In this document: one piece after another, positions 47,182 to 55,612 of the stretch
Layout of the letters: each line of letters begins with the position of its first letter
How positions within the stretch are numbered: position 1 is the first letter of the stretch
Assembly (NCBI GenBank): GCA_024642205.1
Contig: JAHEBQ010000018.1
Location: forward strand, 48,132 to 112,131
Direction: 5' to 3'
Length of the DNA stretch: 64,000 nucleotides
DNA from: Planctomycetaceae bacterium
GTDB lineage: Bacteria; Planctomycetota; Planctomycetia; Pirellulales; Pirellulaceae
The notes under the pieces: generated by a model
Told to the model about the DNA's origin: nothing
What the model saw: only the letters and a program-made list of their open reading frames with translations
Databases searched by the model: none
Position numbers and translations under genes: made by a program

Positions 47182-47724
47182 TTAGGGAGCGGAGTCGGAT
47201 TCCATTTCGACCCCCAGTCCGTTGGCGACTCGGTTCACAAACGCAAAGTACGACACGACCAAACAGATATCGTGAATCGCCAAGTCATCAAAGCCATGTA
47301 ACCGCAGCCGTTCAACGTCGTCCGCATTTACCGCCTGCGGTGAATGAGTCAGCTTTACGGAGTAATCAAGCATCGCGCGATCCCGTGGCATCAGAACGGC
47401 TTTCCCATAGTCCGACGTCAGATCCGATACCAATTGCTCAGCCACCGAAATTTCGGCGCCGGCTGCCTGTAATTCGCGACTGAGACCCAGTCCATGGTGC
47501 TCCCTTCAGTAGACGCACCCATTCAAGGACGAAACCAAGGTCCCAATCATCTCACGCTGCACGCGAGTGATAGGGCTGGGTCGGTGCATGAGCTCAACAT
47601 AAAGCTGGTAATGCAATTTCAGGACACGACTGTGAACGCTGTGTATTCGCAAGATATTGTCATCGTCAGAAATCCGATCAGATTCCGGAATCAACTCAGG
47701 CGACACATAATTAATGAAAGCCAT
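47182..47724 (-). CDS. AhpD-like peroxidase-related protein, candidate selenoprotein (in-frame TGA)
   Basis: The 181-codon frame runs from an ATG at 47724 to TAA at 47182-47184 with one internal TGA at 47506-47508. Without the TGA the product would be 180 residues of the peroxidase-related AhpD-like family: DDNILRIHSVHSRVL, then HRPSPITRVQREMIGTLVSS, LNGCVY-[TGA]-REHHGLGL, PRDRAMLDYSVKLTHSP, DDVERLRLHGFDDLAIHDI and FVNRVANGLGVE. In relatives the position of the TGA is the second Cys of the active CxxC (NGCxYCxxHH). C70 and residue 73 therefore form CxxU. A hairpin suited to a bacterial SECIS follows at 47478-47492. nhaC ends 55 bases upstream on the same strand. The alternative is a nonsense mutation, but no other lesion is present. 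Confidence 0.72.
47478..47492 (-). promoter_or_regulatory. Candidate bacterial SECIS hairpin
   Basis: On the minus strand, 13 bases after the TGA, GACTG (47492-47488) pairs perfectly with CAGTC (47482-47478), with apical loop GGTCT. Bacterial SECIS elements have the loop 16-37 bases after UGA and a G in the first two loop positions; here the loop starts 19 bases after UGA and begins with GG. The stem is short (five pairs), so support is moderate. Confidence 0.55.
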
Positions 47725-47779
47725 TTAGGTCACTTTACAGTTTCAGGCAGTGAACATTTTCTGTCATCTGATCCAATGA

Positions 47780-49468
47780 TCAAGTCTTGAAACGGGACGG
47801 TTCGGAGTCTTCAGGTTCCGGTTTATTTTCTGGTTTCAGTCTTGCGATGCCGATCCCGAAATATCCAATGGCGATCGACATGAGTGGACTGATCAAATTG
47901 AAGAAACAAAACGGGGCGTAAACGAAGGTGGAAACCCCCAACACGCTGCTTTGCGCCGCACCACAGGTATTCCAGGGGACGAGTACTGATGTTACGGTGC
48001 CCGCGTCCTCGAGCGTTCGGCTGAGGTTTTCGGGTGCCAGTCCTCGTTCCTGGTAAGTCTCTCGAAACATCTGGCCAGGAACCACGATGGCCAGATATTG
48101 ATCCGAAGCCGTCGTGTTGACAAATACACAACTGCCCACAGTGGTCGCGATCAATGATCCCGTGGATTGTGCGAATCCGACCAACGGGTCGGTAATCCGT
48201 TTCAACAATCCACAGGCTTCCATTACTCCGCCGAAACACATGGCCGTGATGATCAGCCAAATCGTGTTGAGCATTCCCACCATGCCCTTGCCTTTGAGTA
48301 GTTTGGCTGCCGAGACCTTGGCTTCGAGCGTTGCAAATGATTCGTCCAGGACCATCCCGGAAGCTTCAAATTCTTCGGCGGTCAAATCGGGATTGTTCGT
48401 TTGACGCCGCGCACTATCCAGTTTGGCGGTTTCCAATTCGGCACTCAACTCGTCTGTCTCTTCGCTGGAATAACGGGCCGTTTCGAACGCCATTGAGTTG
48501 ATAAAGGCCACGTAGGACCGTTTCAAGTAGCTTGGAGCCACCCGTTCTTTGGAACCGTCACTCGATTTGACGGCGACATCATCGAGCGCCGCGATCCGTG
48601 TCACCATCTGCGGCTGGAAGATGATCGCAAACACACCTCCCAGGACCGCACCGACAAAAAGTGCCGCCACGGCGTCAAACTTCATGATCACCATCCCCAG
48701 AACCACAAGCGGGACGACAAACAGGACCGGGCCGAGCGTGTCAAATTGTGAAGCGACCTCTGACTTGAGTGCCGAAGTGTCCGGAGCAACCGCACTGGTA
48801 TCGGATCCAAAACCGATGACCAGGTAAATTGCCAGAGCAATGGTAAAACTGGGGATCGTCGTCCACAACATATACCTGATATGTGTAAATAAATTCGTAC
48901 CCGCCATCGCCGATGCGAGATTCGTCGTATCCGACAAAGGTGAAATCTTGTCGCCAAAATACGCCCCGGAAATGATGGCCCCTGCGGCGAGCGCTTCGCT
49001 GATACCCAGTGCCGATCCAATCCCCAACAACGCAATTCCAACGGTAGCAACCGTTGACCAGGAGCTGCCTGTGGCCACGGAAACGACGGCACAGACCAGG
49101 GCCGTGGCAAACAAGAAGATCTGAGGGTTCAAGATATCCAGCCCGTAATAAATCATGGCAGGAACGATCCCACTCATCATCCACGTTCCGGCCAACGAGC
49201 CAATCAGCAACAGAATCAGCATCGCCGTTAGCGCGGAACCAATCGCTTTCTCGACGCCACGCAACATTTGCGAGAACGGCAACTTGAGAACGAGACCCAC
49301 GATCGTAGCGCTGGCCGCCGCCAATAACAACGCGATTTGATTTGGACCATAAGACGAATCCTCACCATAGAGGTAGACATTAACGCCTAACAACCCGATC
49401 AACACACAAACAGGCAAAAGGGCAGCAAACAACGACGGAGTCCTGGACTCGTTGATGACAGTTTTCAT
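47780..49468 (-). CDS. nhaC: NhaC-type Na+/H+ antiporter
   Basis: A 562-residue inner-membrane protein with about twelve hydrophobic segments. Family landmarks include ATGSSWSTVATVGIALLGIG, SGAYFGDKISPLSDTTNLAS (residues 167-186) and VNTTASDQYLAIVVPGQMF, with conserved charged residues in membrane segments. A polar insert at residues about 292-395, rich in Glu/Ser (SSEETDELSAELETAKLDSARR), separates the two halves and is larger than usual. It should exchange sodium for protons, fitting a marine or saline habitat. A leader hairpin lies at 49531-49579. The candidate selenoprotein follows 55 bases downstream. Confidence 0.92.
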   Translation of the reverse strand: MKTVINESRTPSLFAALLPVCVLIGLLGVNVYLYGEDSSYGPNQIALLLAAASATIVGLVLKLPFSQMLRGVEKAIGSALTAMLILLLIGSLAGTWMMSGIVPAMIYYGLDILNPQIFLFATALVCAVVSVATGSSWSTVATVGIALLGIGSALGISEALAAGAIISGAYFGDKISPLSDTTNLASAMAGTNLFTHIRYMLWTTIPSFTIALAIYLVIGFGSDTSAVAPDTSALKSEVASQFDTLGPVLFVVPLVVLGMVIMKFDAVAALFVGAVLGGVFAIIFQPQMVTRIAALDDVAVKSSDGSKERVAPSYLKRSYVAFINSMAFETARYSSEETDELSAELETAKLDSARRQTNNPDLTAEEFEASGMVLDESFATLEAKVSAAKLLKGKGMVGMLNTIWLIITAMCFGGVMEACGLLKRITDPLVGFAQSTGSLIATTVGSCVFVNTTASDQYLAIVVPGQMFRETYQERGLAPENLSRTLEDAGTVTSVLVPWNTCGAAQSSVLGVSTFVYAPFCFFNLISPLMSIAIGYFGIGIARLKPENKPEPEDSEPSRFKT

Positions 49469-50146
49469 GGATTCCCATTGTGGCTATGAATTCACCCGAC
49501 ATCCGCCGGTTTTTTTATTGCTCTGGCCGAAGTCACTATTTTTTGCGCCAGGCTCCCCTTGTCAATCAAGGGAGTGACTCAAAGCGTTCGAAATACAAGA
49601 AGCTTGATGGTTTACGCTGGTTATTCTCCCGCACCGGGACGATTTCCATCAATCGCCCTGCTCGAAGCAAGGTAATCCGATTCGGAAATCGATTCACTAT
49701 CGGCGACACGGCAATCCGACCATCACGTTCGAAACCAGGATGTAGCGTAACGATTTGCTACGATCGATTCGTTGGATTACGATCGGTCAGTCCAGGACGA
49801 ACGGAGGAATTTGTCAGCCCCCGACCGACCCAAGAATCGCCTGGACAAGTCTGTAGCAGGCGGCATTGGAACATGAAGCCTTTCTGGATCCGGCTCAAGG
49901 CGAGACTCGCCAATCTGAGCGAACAAGGCAACGGAAAAAGGTATCGCGCGTCGGAACCTGTCCGGAAGCAAGGCCGCGGCATTTGATGACGACTGCACAG
50001 ACGGGGTGTTTCGTCCAAGCGGCAGAGACGTAAACTCTTGCGAGAAAACCTGCCTCGAAGACCTGCGGCCCGTCGAGTTGGCTGCCAATGATCCGGGTGA
50101 ATTGCTGGCCCGGTATTCTTGCAAATCGAAAGTTGAAGCCGCAGCC
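49469..50146. other. Intergenic region between nhaC and the histidine kinase gene
   Basis: About 680 bases without a supported gene. A 168-codon plus-strand frame (49480-49986) has no coding-like order and no family likeness. The nhaC leader hairpin is the only feature noted. Confidence 0.4.
49531..49579 (-). promoter_or_regulatory. Extended hairpin ahead of nhaC
   Basis: CTCCCCTTG (49553-49561) pairs with CAAGGGAG (49567-49574) with one bulged base and loop TCAAT; AGTCA (49531-49535) pairs with TGACT (49575-49579) outside it. It lies 63 bases upstream of nhaC on the minus strand and may be part of its 5' UTR, possibly a regulatory RNA; no known riboswitch consensus is recognised. Confidence 0.35.
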
Positions 50147-51565
50147 TCAGGCCGCTTCGTCTTCGGCGCCTGGTTCATTCTGGCAGATCGTCAACACCGG
50201 TGCAGATCCGCTCTCGTGCCTCGTCGCTTTGAATGGCCAAAAAACAACAAACGTCGTTCCGGTCTTATCCCACTCGTCATACTGCAAAGAACCGCCGTGG
50301 AGTTTTGCAATCGTCCAGACTTTGGACAGCCCGAAACCGAGGCCGCGTCCGGCTTCCCGACCTGAATAGAATGGGTCGAACATATGGCGGATTACCTCGT
50401 CAGAAATTCCTGGACCGTTGTCCCAGATGGAGACAGACAGACCCGGCGACTCCGATCGAGCAAGCCGAATCTCGATTGTTGGATTTCGTCCCCGCTCGCC
50501 GCGAAGTGCCTCAATGGAATTCTGAACCAGGTTCTTGATCGCAACTGAGAACTGGTTAGGATCGACTTCAATTTTGTCAACGCCGGCCCCGATCCACACT
50601 TTCAAGTCAATCTCGGGCACGGTCGCAAGATCAGGTTTCATCTCGTGAACGATTCGAGCCATCAAAAGTCGAATCGAAACGGACTTGAGGTTGAGTGCAG
50701 GTGGATGAGCGAACAGCATCATGTCCGAGATCATTTCGTGGGCCCGGATGGCTTGCTCATAGATCACAGACAACTTATGCCGCTTTTCGGGATCGGCCTC
50801 GTTGGCCAACAGGGTTTGGGATCGCGTCGCAATATTGGCGAGGGGATTGTTGATTTCATGACTCGCCCCATAAGCCAGCTGTTTCATTGACGCCAGTTTC
50901 TCTTCCTGCAGGCGCACCGCAAACCTGGCGGTCGATTCCAGTTTCGATTCGGCCAAATCAATCAGACCTGCGACATCGAGATCGAAGCCGATTCGGCTGA
51001 ACCACTCATCAACGGCTTGAATATGTGTTTGTGTACGCCGAACCTGTTTACATTTGAATTGATCCGCGCGAAGGTTTCTCCCTACCAGTCGCGCGACAAT
51101 TGCCTTGCAGGTCGACTTGTCCAGGCCACAGTTCAGCCGGAGAAATCTCTGTAACGATCGACTTAGCTGTCGATTGTTGCGAGCCCGCAGGAACTTTTCA
51201 AAATCGACTTGAAATCGTTTCCTGGAACAGATATTCCATCGCCCAGAGCCGAATCCGACCCCCAAACAACCGATCGCTCCAATCAAGTTCAATCGGCTCC
51301 ATGCCATCAAGTCTCCAGCGGAATCCGGCGACGAACCCTGGGCGTTTTGATAATTGGCCAATGCAAACAGCAGCAACGTGGGATTGAGTCGCAAGAGCTG
51401 ATGGAGACGCTTGTCCGACTCGTGATCCGCACAAACACTGGCCAGCCGAATCAAATCGGTAACGGGGCAGGGCAATTGGATTACCTGACCATCGTTCTGT
51501 TCGACCAATCGAATAGGTAACCAACGCACGGCTGCACCCGTTTTTCGAATCCACAAAAAACGCAC
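50147..51565 (-). CDS. Sensor histidine kinase
   Basis: A 472-residue kinase without membrane segments, so probably cytoplasmic. The N-terminal 210 residues have no recognised sensor domain, although VTDLIRLASVCADHESDKRL followed by NPTLLLFALANY recalls HDOD-type helices. The dimerization/H-box is ASHEINNPLANIATRS with H236. ATP-binding boxes are NLVQNSIEAL (N), DNGPGISDEV (G1), GRGLGFGLSKV (G2) and GTTFVVFWP (G3). The HTH-receiver regulator gene lies 81 bases upstream on the same strand and is probably its partner. Confidence 0.9.
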   Translation of the reverse strand: MRFLWIRKTGAAVRWLPIRLVEQNDGQVIQLPCPVTDLIRLASVCADHESDKRLHQLLRLNPTLLLFALANYQNAQGSSPDSAGDLMAWSRLNLIGAIGCLGVGFGSGRWNICSRKRFQVDFEKFLRARNNRQLSRSLQRFLRLNCGLDKSTCKAIVARLVGRNLRADQFKCKQVRRTQTHIQAVDEWFSRIGFDLDVAGLIDLAESKLESTARFAVRLQEEKLASMKQLAYGASHEINNPLANIATRSQTLLANEADPEKRHKLSVIYEQAIRAHEMISDMMLFAHPPALNLKSVSIRLLMARIVHEMKPDLATVPEIDLKVWIGAGVDKIEVDPNQFSVAIKNLVQNSIEALRGERGRNPTIEIRLARSESPGLSVSIWDNGPGISDEVIRHMFDPFYSGREAGRGLGFGLSKVWTIAKLHGGSLQYDEWDKTGTTFVVFWPFKATRHESGSAPVLTICQNEPGAEDEAA

Positions 51566-51646
51566 CTACGACGAAGCCGTGGTGCGTCTGGTTCTGTTAA
51601 AACCGTAATGTACCTTGCATCGGAAAGTGATCTAATCCGACGTCCG

Positions 51647-52240
51647 CTAACCGGCAGCGGTATTGTTGCTGTCCATTTCAAGCATTTCACATCCGCGTTC
51701 GAGCAATGCGTCCACGGAAAATGGCTTGTTCATGAAATCATCTGCTCCCGCAGCACGCAGGTCGGCGATCTTGTCTTGCTCGACCATCCCCGAAATACAG
51801 ATGATCTTGACCGATTTCATGGAGGGGTCGTTGCGAACTCGCTGGCAGACCTCTTTTCCGTTGATATCGGGAAGCATGACGTCCAGAATCACCAAGTCCG
51901 GCCGAAATTCCTTGACCAGCATCCCAGCGCCAAAGCCGTTGTTGGCGGTTTTAATCTCGAATCGTCCGTCCCGTGCAAACACGTCAACCATCAATTCTAC
52001 CAATTCCTCATCGTCGTCCACGATCAGCAATTTGCGTTTCCCGCTCTCGAGGGCTTCGGTCGGAATCCCGTTTTCTTTCATGAACGAGTACAACTGTTCA
52101 CGCGGAATTCGCCGAAAACGACTGCCAGGAACTCGGAATCCTTTGAGACTGCCATTGTCAAAACATCGAATGATCGTCTGCTGACTGACTTTGCAGATTT
52201 TGGCCGCTTCGCCGGTCGTAAAGACTGTCTTGATACTCAT
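51647..52240 (-). CDS. Response regulator with N-terminal excisionase/MerR-type HTH
   Basis: A 197-residue protein. Residues 1-55 (FTTGEAAKICKVSQQTIIRC, FRVPGSRFRRIPREQLYSFM) form the small winged helix seen in excisionase or BldC-like proteins. Residues 68-185 are a canonical receiver: acidic D75-D77 in LLIVDDDEEL, phospho-acceptor D120 in PDLVILDVMLPDINGKE, and K172 in DDFMNKPF. The DNA-binding domain is at the N-terminus, unlike the usual C-terminal placement. It is first in a two-gene unit with the kinase. A DNA-binding output controlled by phosphorylation is likely. Confidence 0.9.
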   Translation of the reverse strand: MSIKTVFTTGEAAKICKVSQQTIIRCFDNGSLKGFRVPGSRFRRIPREQLYSFMKENGIPTEALESGKRKLLIVDDDEELVELMVDVFARDGRFEIKTANNGFGAGMLVKEFRPDLVILDVMLPDINGKEVCQRVRNDPSMKSVKIICISGMVEQDKIADLRAAGADDFMNKPFSVDALLERGCEMLEMDSNNTAAG

Positions 52241-52910
52241 GAAACCATCCTCTCCCTAGGTGGTCGGGTGGCACCGGCAAAATGTGTTTTTCGCTGGCTT
52301 CACATTTTCGTTGATTTGGAATCGCGTTATTGATCGCATCCGGTTGGAAACAACTGCTAACGCTGTATTCACCACAAACTACTAAACCGTGCTATTCGGC
52401 AAGCATGACCGTTCTATCCAAAATTGCCAATCTTGCCAACGCGACCGAATTATATATATCCTGCGAGGCTGGTCAAGATTGATTGGTTTTTCATAAACCC
52501 CTACCCGTCGGTGACTTATCGATTCTGGACAAAGAAAATTGAAATTTTCTATCTCCTCTGATAGACCCAACTCTCCCAGACTTGGCTTGTTATTCATTTA
52601 GCTTATCACAACAAAACGAAAGCTGCGGATGAAACGACGAATGGTAAAGCACCACAGTCTGAGTGCCTCTGGCATAAACCGTAGGTTGGTTTCGGGATCG
52701 CATTCTCTGCCGGATTGGAGGCATGTTGATGCCGGGTCTCCATTTCCTCGATCCCACGATTTCCCTATAGTCCCTTTGAATTTCGATCAAGAACCGCTTT
52801 GCACACTTCCACCGGCGATCTCAATTTTCCAACAAGTGATGAAACCAAACTTTCAACATGGCGTTATCAGCCGACGCCAATCGGCAAAACCGTTTTGCGC
52901 ATACCTTTCA
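52241..52910. other. Divergent intergenic region
   Basis: About 670 bases between the regulator (minus) and a lipoprotein (plus). A long plus-strand frame from 52629 reaches the lipoprotein but only codons from 52911 (or 52839) look like coding start. An AT-rich block ATTATATATATC (52449-52460) with TTGCCA (52433-52438) may be promoter-like; spacing of 16 to TATATC is acceptable but untested. Confidence 0.35.
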
Positions 52911-53789
52911 ATGCGGATGGTTGTGATGTTGATTCTTTGTCTGTCTGGCTGCGGAACCACAACAACACGAATTGCAACGGAACAATTGCTGATTTCCGAT
53001 GCGGTTGATCAGGCAATCAGCCGGATTGACTTCCATTCGCTGCGCGGCAAAAAGGTTTTCCTGGATGCCCAGTATCTGCAATCGGTCAAGAGTGCCGGGT
53101 TTGTAAACTCGGAATACATCATCAGTTCGCTTCGCCAACAATTGACGGCTGCCCAGTGCCTGATTCAGGACACTCGCGAAACAGCGGATATCGTCGTCGA
53201 ACCGCGTGTCGGCGCGCTGGGTACCGATGGTCACGAAGTGGTATACGGAATCCCCCAATCGGGTTCCATTACGTCGGCGGCTGCGATTCTGTCCAGCGTT
53301 CCGATTCCCGCCATTCCAGAAATTTCGTTTGGAAAAAGCAACGCCCAATCAGGAATTGCCAAGGTAATTGTATTTGCCTACGACCGGGAAACCCGCAGGC
53401 CGGTTTGGCAATCGGGGATCGCCAAGGCAGAAAGCACGAGCAGCAACACCTGGTATTTCGGTGCCGGTCCGTTTCAAAAGGGCTCCATCTACGAGGAAAT
53501 GCGATTTGCCGGTCAGAAGTTGCCTCCCACTCCGCAGCTTGAGGACTTGGCCAACGAGCGATGGGGCTTCGACGGATTGGTTCACCACCAAAACGAAGAT
53601 CCTGAGGCAATTGCGACCCGGCAATTGCCTGCGGAACCCGTGGAATACGGGCAGGAGCACGTATTCAGGAAGGGGCCATTAATTCCGCCGGCGACCCGTC
53701 CCGATGAAATCGCGGAGTCTCCTGACGAAGTGCCTTCCGATTCGGGTGTCACTCAAGCCAGCCACAAAGAACCAGTTGAAAAAAAATAA
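52911..53789 (+). CDS. Putative lipoprotein, DUF6655-like
   Basis: A 292-residue protein starting MRMVVMLILCLSGCGTTTTR, a short signal with lipobox LSGC (Cys14). The body begins ATEQLLISDAVDQAISRIDF and GKKVFLDAQYLQ, followed by VEPRVGALGTDGHEVVYGIP and IAKVIVFAYDRETRRPVWQS, a pattern I associate with a planctomycete lipoprotein family (tentatively DUF6655). An upstream in-frame ATG at 52839 would lengthen the n-region by 24 residues. The C-terminus is Pro/Glu-rich. Function unknown. It converges with a sulfatase, nine bases apart. Confidence 0.75.
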   Translation: MRMVVMLILCLSGCGTTTTRIATEQLLISDAVDQAISRIDFHSLRGKKVFLDAQYLQSVKSAGFVNSEYIISSLRQQLTAAQCLIQDTRETADIVVEPRVGALGTDGHEVVYGIPQSGSITSAAAILSSVPIPAIPEISFGKSNAQSGIAKVIVFAYDRETRRPVWQSGIAKAESTSSNTWYFGAGPFQKGSIYEEMRFAGQKLPPTPQLEDLANERWGFDGLVHHQNEDPEAIATRQLPAEPVEYGQEHVFRKGPLIPPATRPDEIAESPDEVPSDSGVTQASHKEPVEKK

Positions 53790-53797
53790 TCGTTGGC

Positions 53798-55219
53798 TCA
53801 AAACGCCCATTCCGGGCCTTCTGCCACGATCTCGCGATGCAATTCGATCATCCTGGTTCTCATTGCGCTGAATCGCTGCGGCTCGCTTGCCGACCGATCG
53901 AACTTTTGTGCTTGATCGGTTTTCAGATTGTAGAGTTCAAATCGAGTGAGTTGGGCTGATTTGATCATCGGTAGATCTGGCTGGGTAAGCCCGTGGGTAT
54001 GCTTTTTCATGGGATCATCCAGATAACCAACAATCACCCAGTCGTCCTGCCGCAATGCTGCAGCCGGGGTGACTCGATAAAAAAACCACATCAAAGGCGT
54101 CTTCCGTATAATCGAACCTCCGGTAAAGATCGGCGTCCAACTGGTTCCGTCCAGTTTGCGATCTTGCGGCGCCGACGCACCAGCGATCTCGCAAATGGTC
54201 GGAAGCAAGTCAAGATGACTGACGGTGACATCCGAAGCCGTGCCCGCGTTCACCTTTCCGGGCCAGCGCAGGATACCAGGTTCACGTTGACCACCTTCAT
54301 AGACAAACGACTTCTTCCCTCGCAATCCCTGATTGGACCATTCATTCAGACCTCCGTTGTCGCTTGTCAGGAACAGGAACGTATTGTCGGCGCGACCAAG
54401 GTCATCGAGCTTCTTCAAAAGTCGACCCACCGCGATGTCAACGTTCTCGACGTTGGCGTAGTACGTGGCTTGCTGTTTGTTGATCGTCGGATAAAGGTCC
54501 TGGTACTTCTCAATCAGCTCCGGCGGCGAAGCAATCTTCGCATGAGGCTCGTGGAACCAAATGCAAGAAAAAAAAGGTTGACCCTCTGGAACTGATTCCA
54601 ACCAGCGATTGGCTTCGTCAACGACGATTTGGCAGGAGTATCCCGGTACTTCTCCAACAGCTTTCCCATTTCGAACGAAATTTACCGGATTGTGGTGGGA
54701 AGGCTCCGCATTGTTGTCGGTCCCCAGCGAATAGTCAAAACCCTGATCTGCTGGTTGCGGTTGGTCCGACGCAAGGCGGGACAAATGCCATTTTCCAAAG
54801 TGCCCGGTGGCGTAACCCAGTGGTTTCAGAATCTCTGCAATTGTGATTTCTTCGTCGCGCAAATGCATCGGGTGATTCGCTGGAATATAACTGTACATCC
54901 CAATCCTTGTCGGCATGCGTCCAGTCAACATCCCGGCCCGCGAAGGCGAACAATTGGGGGCCGCCGCGTGGCAATCCGAAAACCTGATCCCCTCCGTGGC
55001 GAGCCGATCAATGTTTGGTGTTTGGATCTGGCTTCCATAGCACCCGAAATCCGTCCACCCCGAATCATCGAGCATCACCAACAGCACATTTGGTTTGCCT
55101 TCCGAGCACGTTTCAGAATTGCAATCTCTCTGAGAGCAACCAATCGCGAAGACTGAATCGGTGATTCCAAAACATGAACAGGCAAAAAAGAGCAGGCGAA
55201 TGACAATTTCTCGATTCAT
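53798..55219 (-). CDS. Secreted formylglycine-dependent sulfatase
   Basis: A 473-residue sulfatase. MNREIVIRLLFFACSCFGITDSVFAIG is the signal peptide, possibly a lipoprotein signal at FAIGC. The metal site is LDDSGWTDFGC and the FGly motif is C90-S-P-S-R-A in APNCSPSRAGMLTG. GHFGKWHLSR, FLTSDNGGLNEWSNQG and GILRWPGKV are conserved blocks. The start at 55219 is preferred over 55255. Substrate unknown; with the sulfatase at 37938 it points to use of sulfated polysaccharides. Confidence 0.92.
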   Translation of the reverse strand: MNREIVIRLLFFACSCFGITDSVFAIGCSQRDCNSETCSEGKPNVLLVMLDDSGWTDFGCYGSQIQTPNIDRLATEGIRFSDCHAAAPNCSPSRAGMLTGRMPTRIGMYSYIPANHPMHLRDEEITIAEILKPLGYATGHFGKWHLSRLASDQPQPADQGFDYSLGTDNNAEPSHHNPVNFVRNGKAVGEVPGYSCQIVVDEANRWLESVPEGQPFFSCIWFHEPHAKIASPPELIEKYQDLYPTINKQQATYYANVENVDIAVGRLLKKLDDLGRADNTFLFLTSDNGGLNEWSNQGLRGKKSFVYEGGQREPGILRWPGKVNAGTASDVTVSHLDLLPTICEIAGASAPQDRKLDGTSWTPIFTGGSIIRKTPLMWFFYRVTPAAALRQDDWVIVGYLDDPMKKHTHGLTQPDLPMIKSAQLTRFELYNLKTDQAQKFDRSASEPQRFSAMRTRMIELHREIVAEGPEWAF

Positions 55220-55612
55220 CTTGCTGACCTGTTGGAAACGACGGGAACCAACCATACGTTAGAATCCATTACGTGGCATACCACACAACCACCTGAAAAC
55301 TTTCATTCCCGGAAGCGAGGACAAGTAAAGTATAGACTGTCGGCCCAAAAAATACCGGCGACAACGAAGCGGCGATTTAACCAACCCCCGGGAATTGCGC
55401 TCCACTTCATCGTCGCGCTGGTGATCTGGGAAATCTTCATTCAGGTCGCGAATGTTAATCAAGCGAATCCGATCATGGAAATCAAGACAACACCGCATTG
55501 TTCCGGATGCCTCTGTCATTGTTGAATCCCTGCATTGACGTTCAGGTGACGGAAGGTTGGCTGGAGATATCCATGCCCCGCTGTCGTGGCCGATCACCTG
55601 GCGAAAGCCGAG
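55220..55612. other. Intergenic region upstream of sulfatase
   Basis: About 390 bases without a supported gene; plus-strand frames there are implausible. Should hold the promoter of the minus-strand sulfatase. Confidence 0.4.

Noticed and set aside
49480..49986. 168-codon frame between nhaC and the kinase
   Set aside because: Arg/Ser-rich composition of a chance frame, no ribosome binding site, no family likeness, and a hairpin lies within it.
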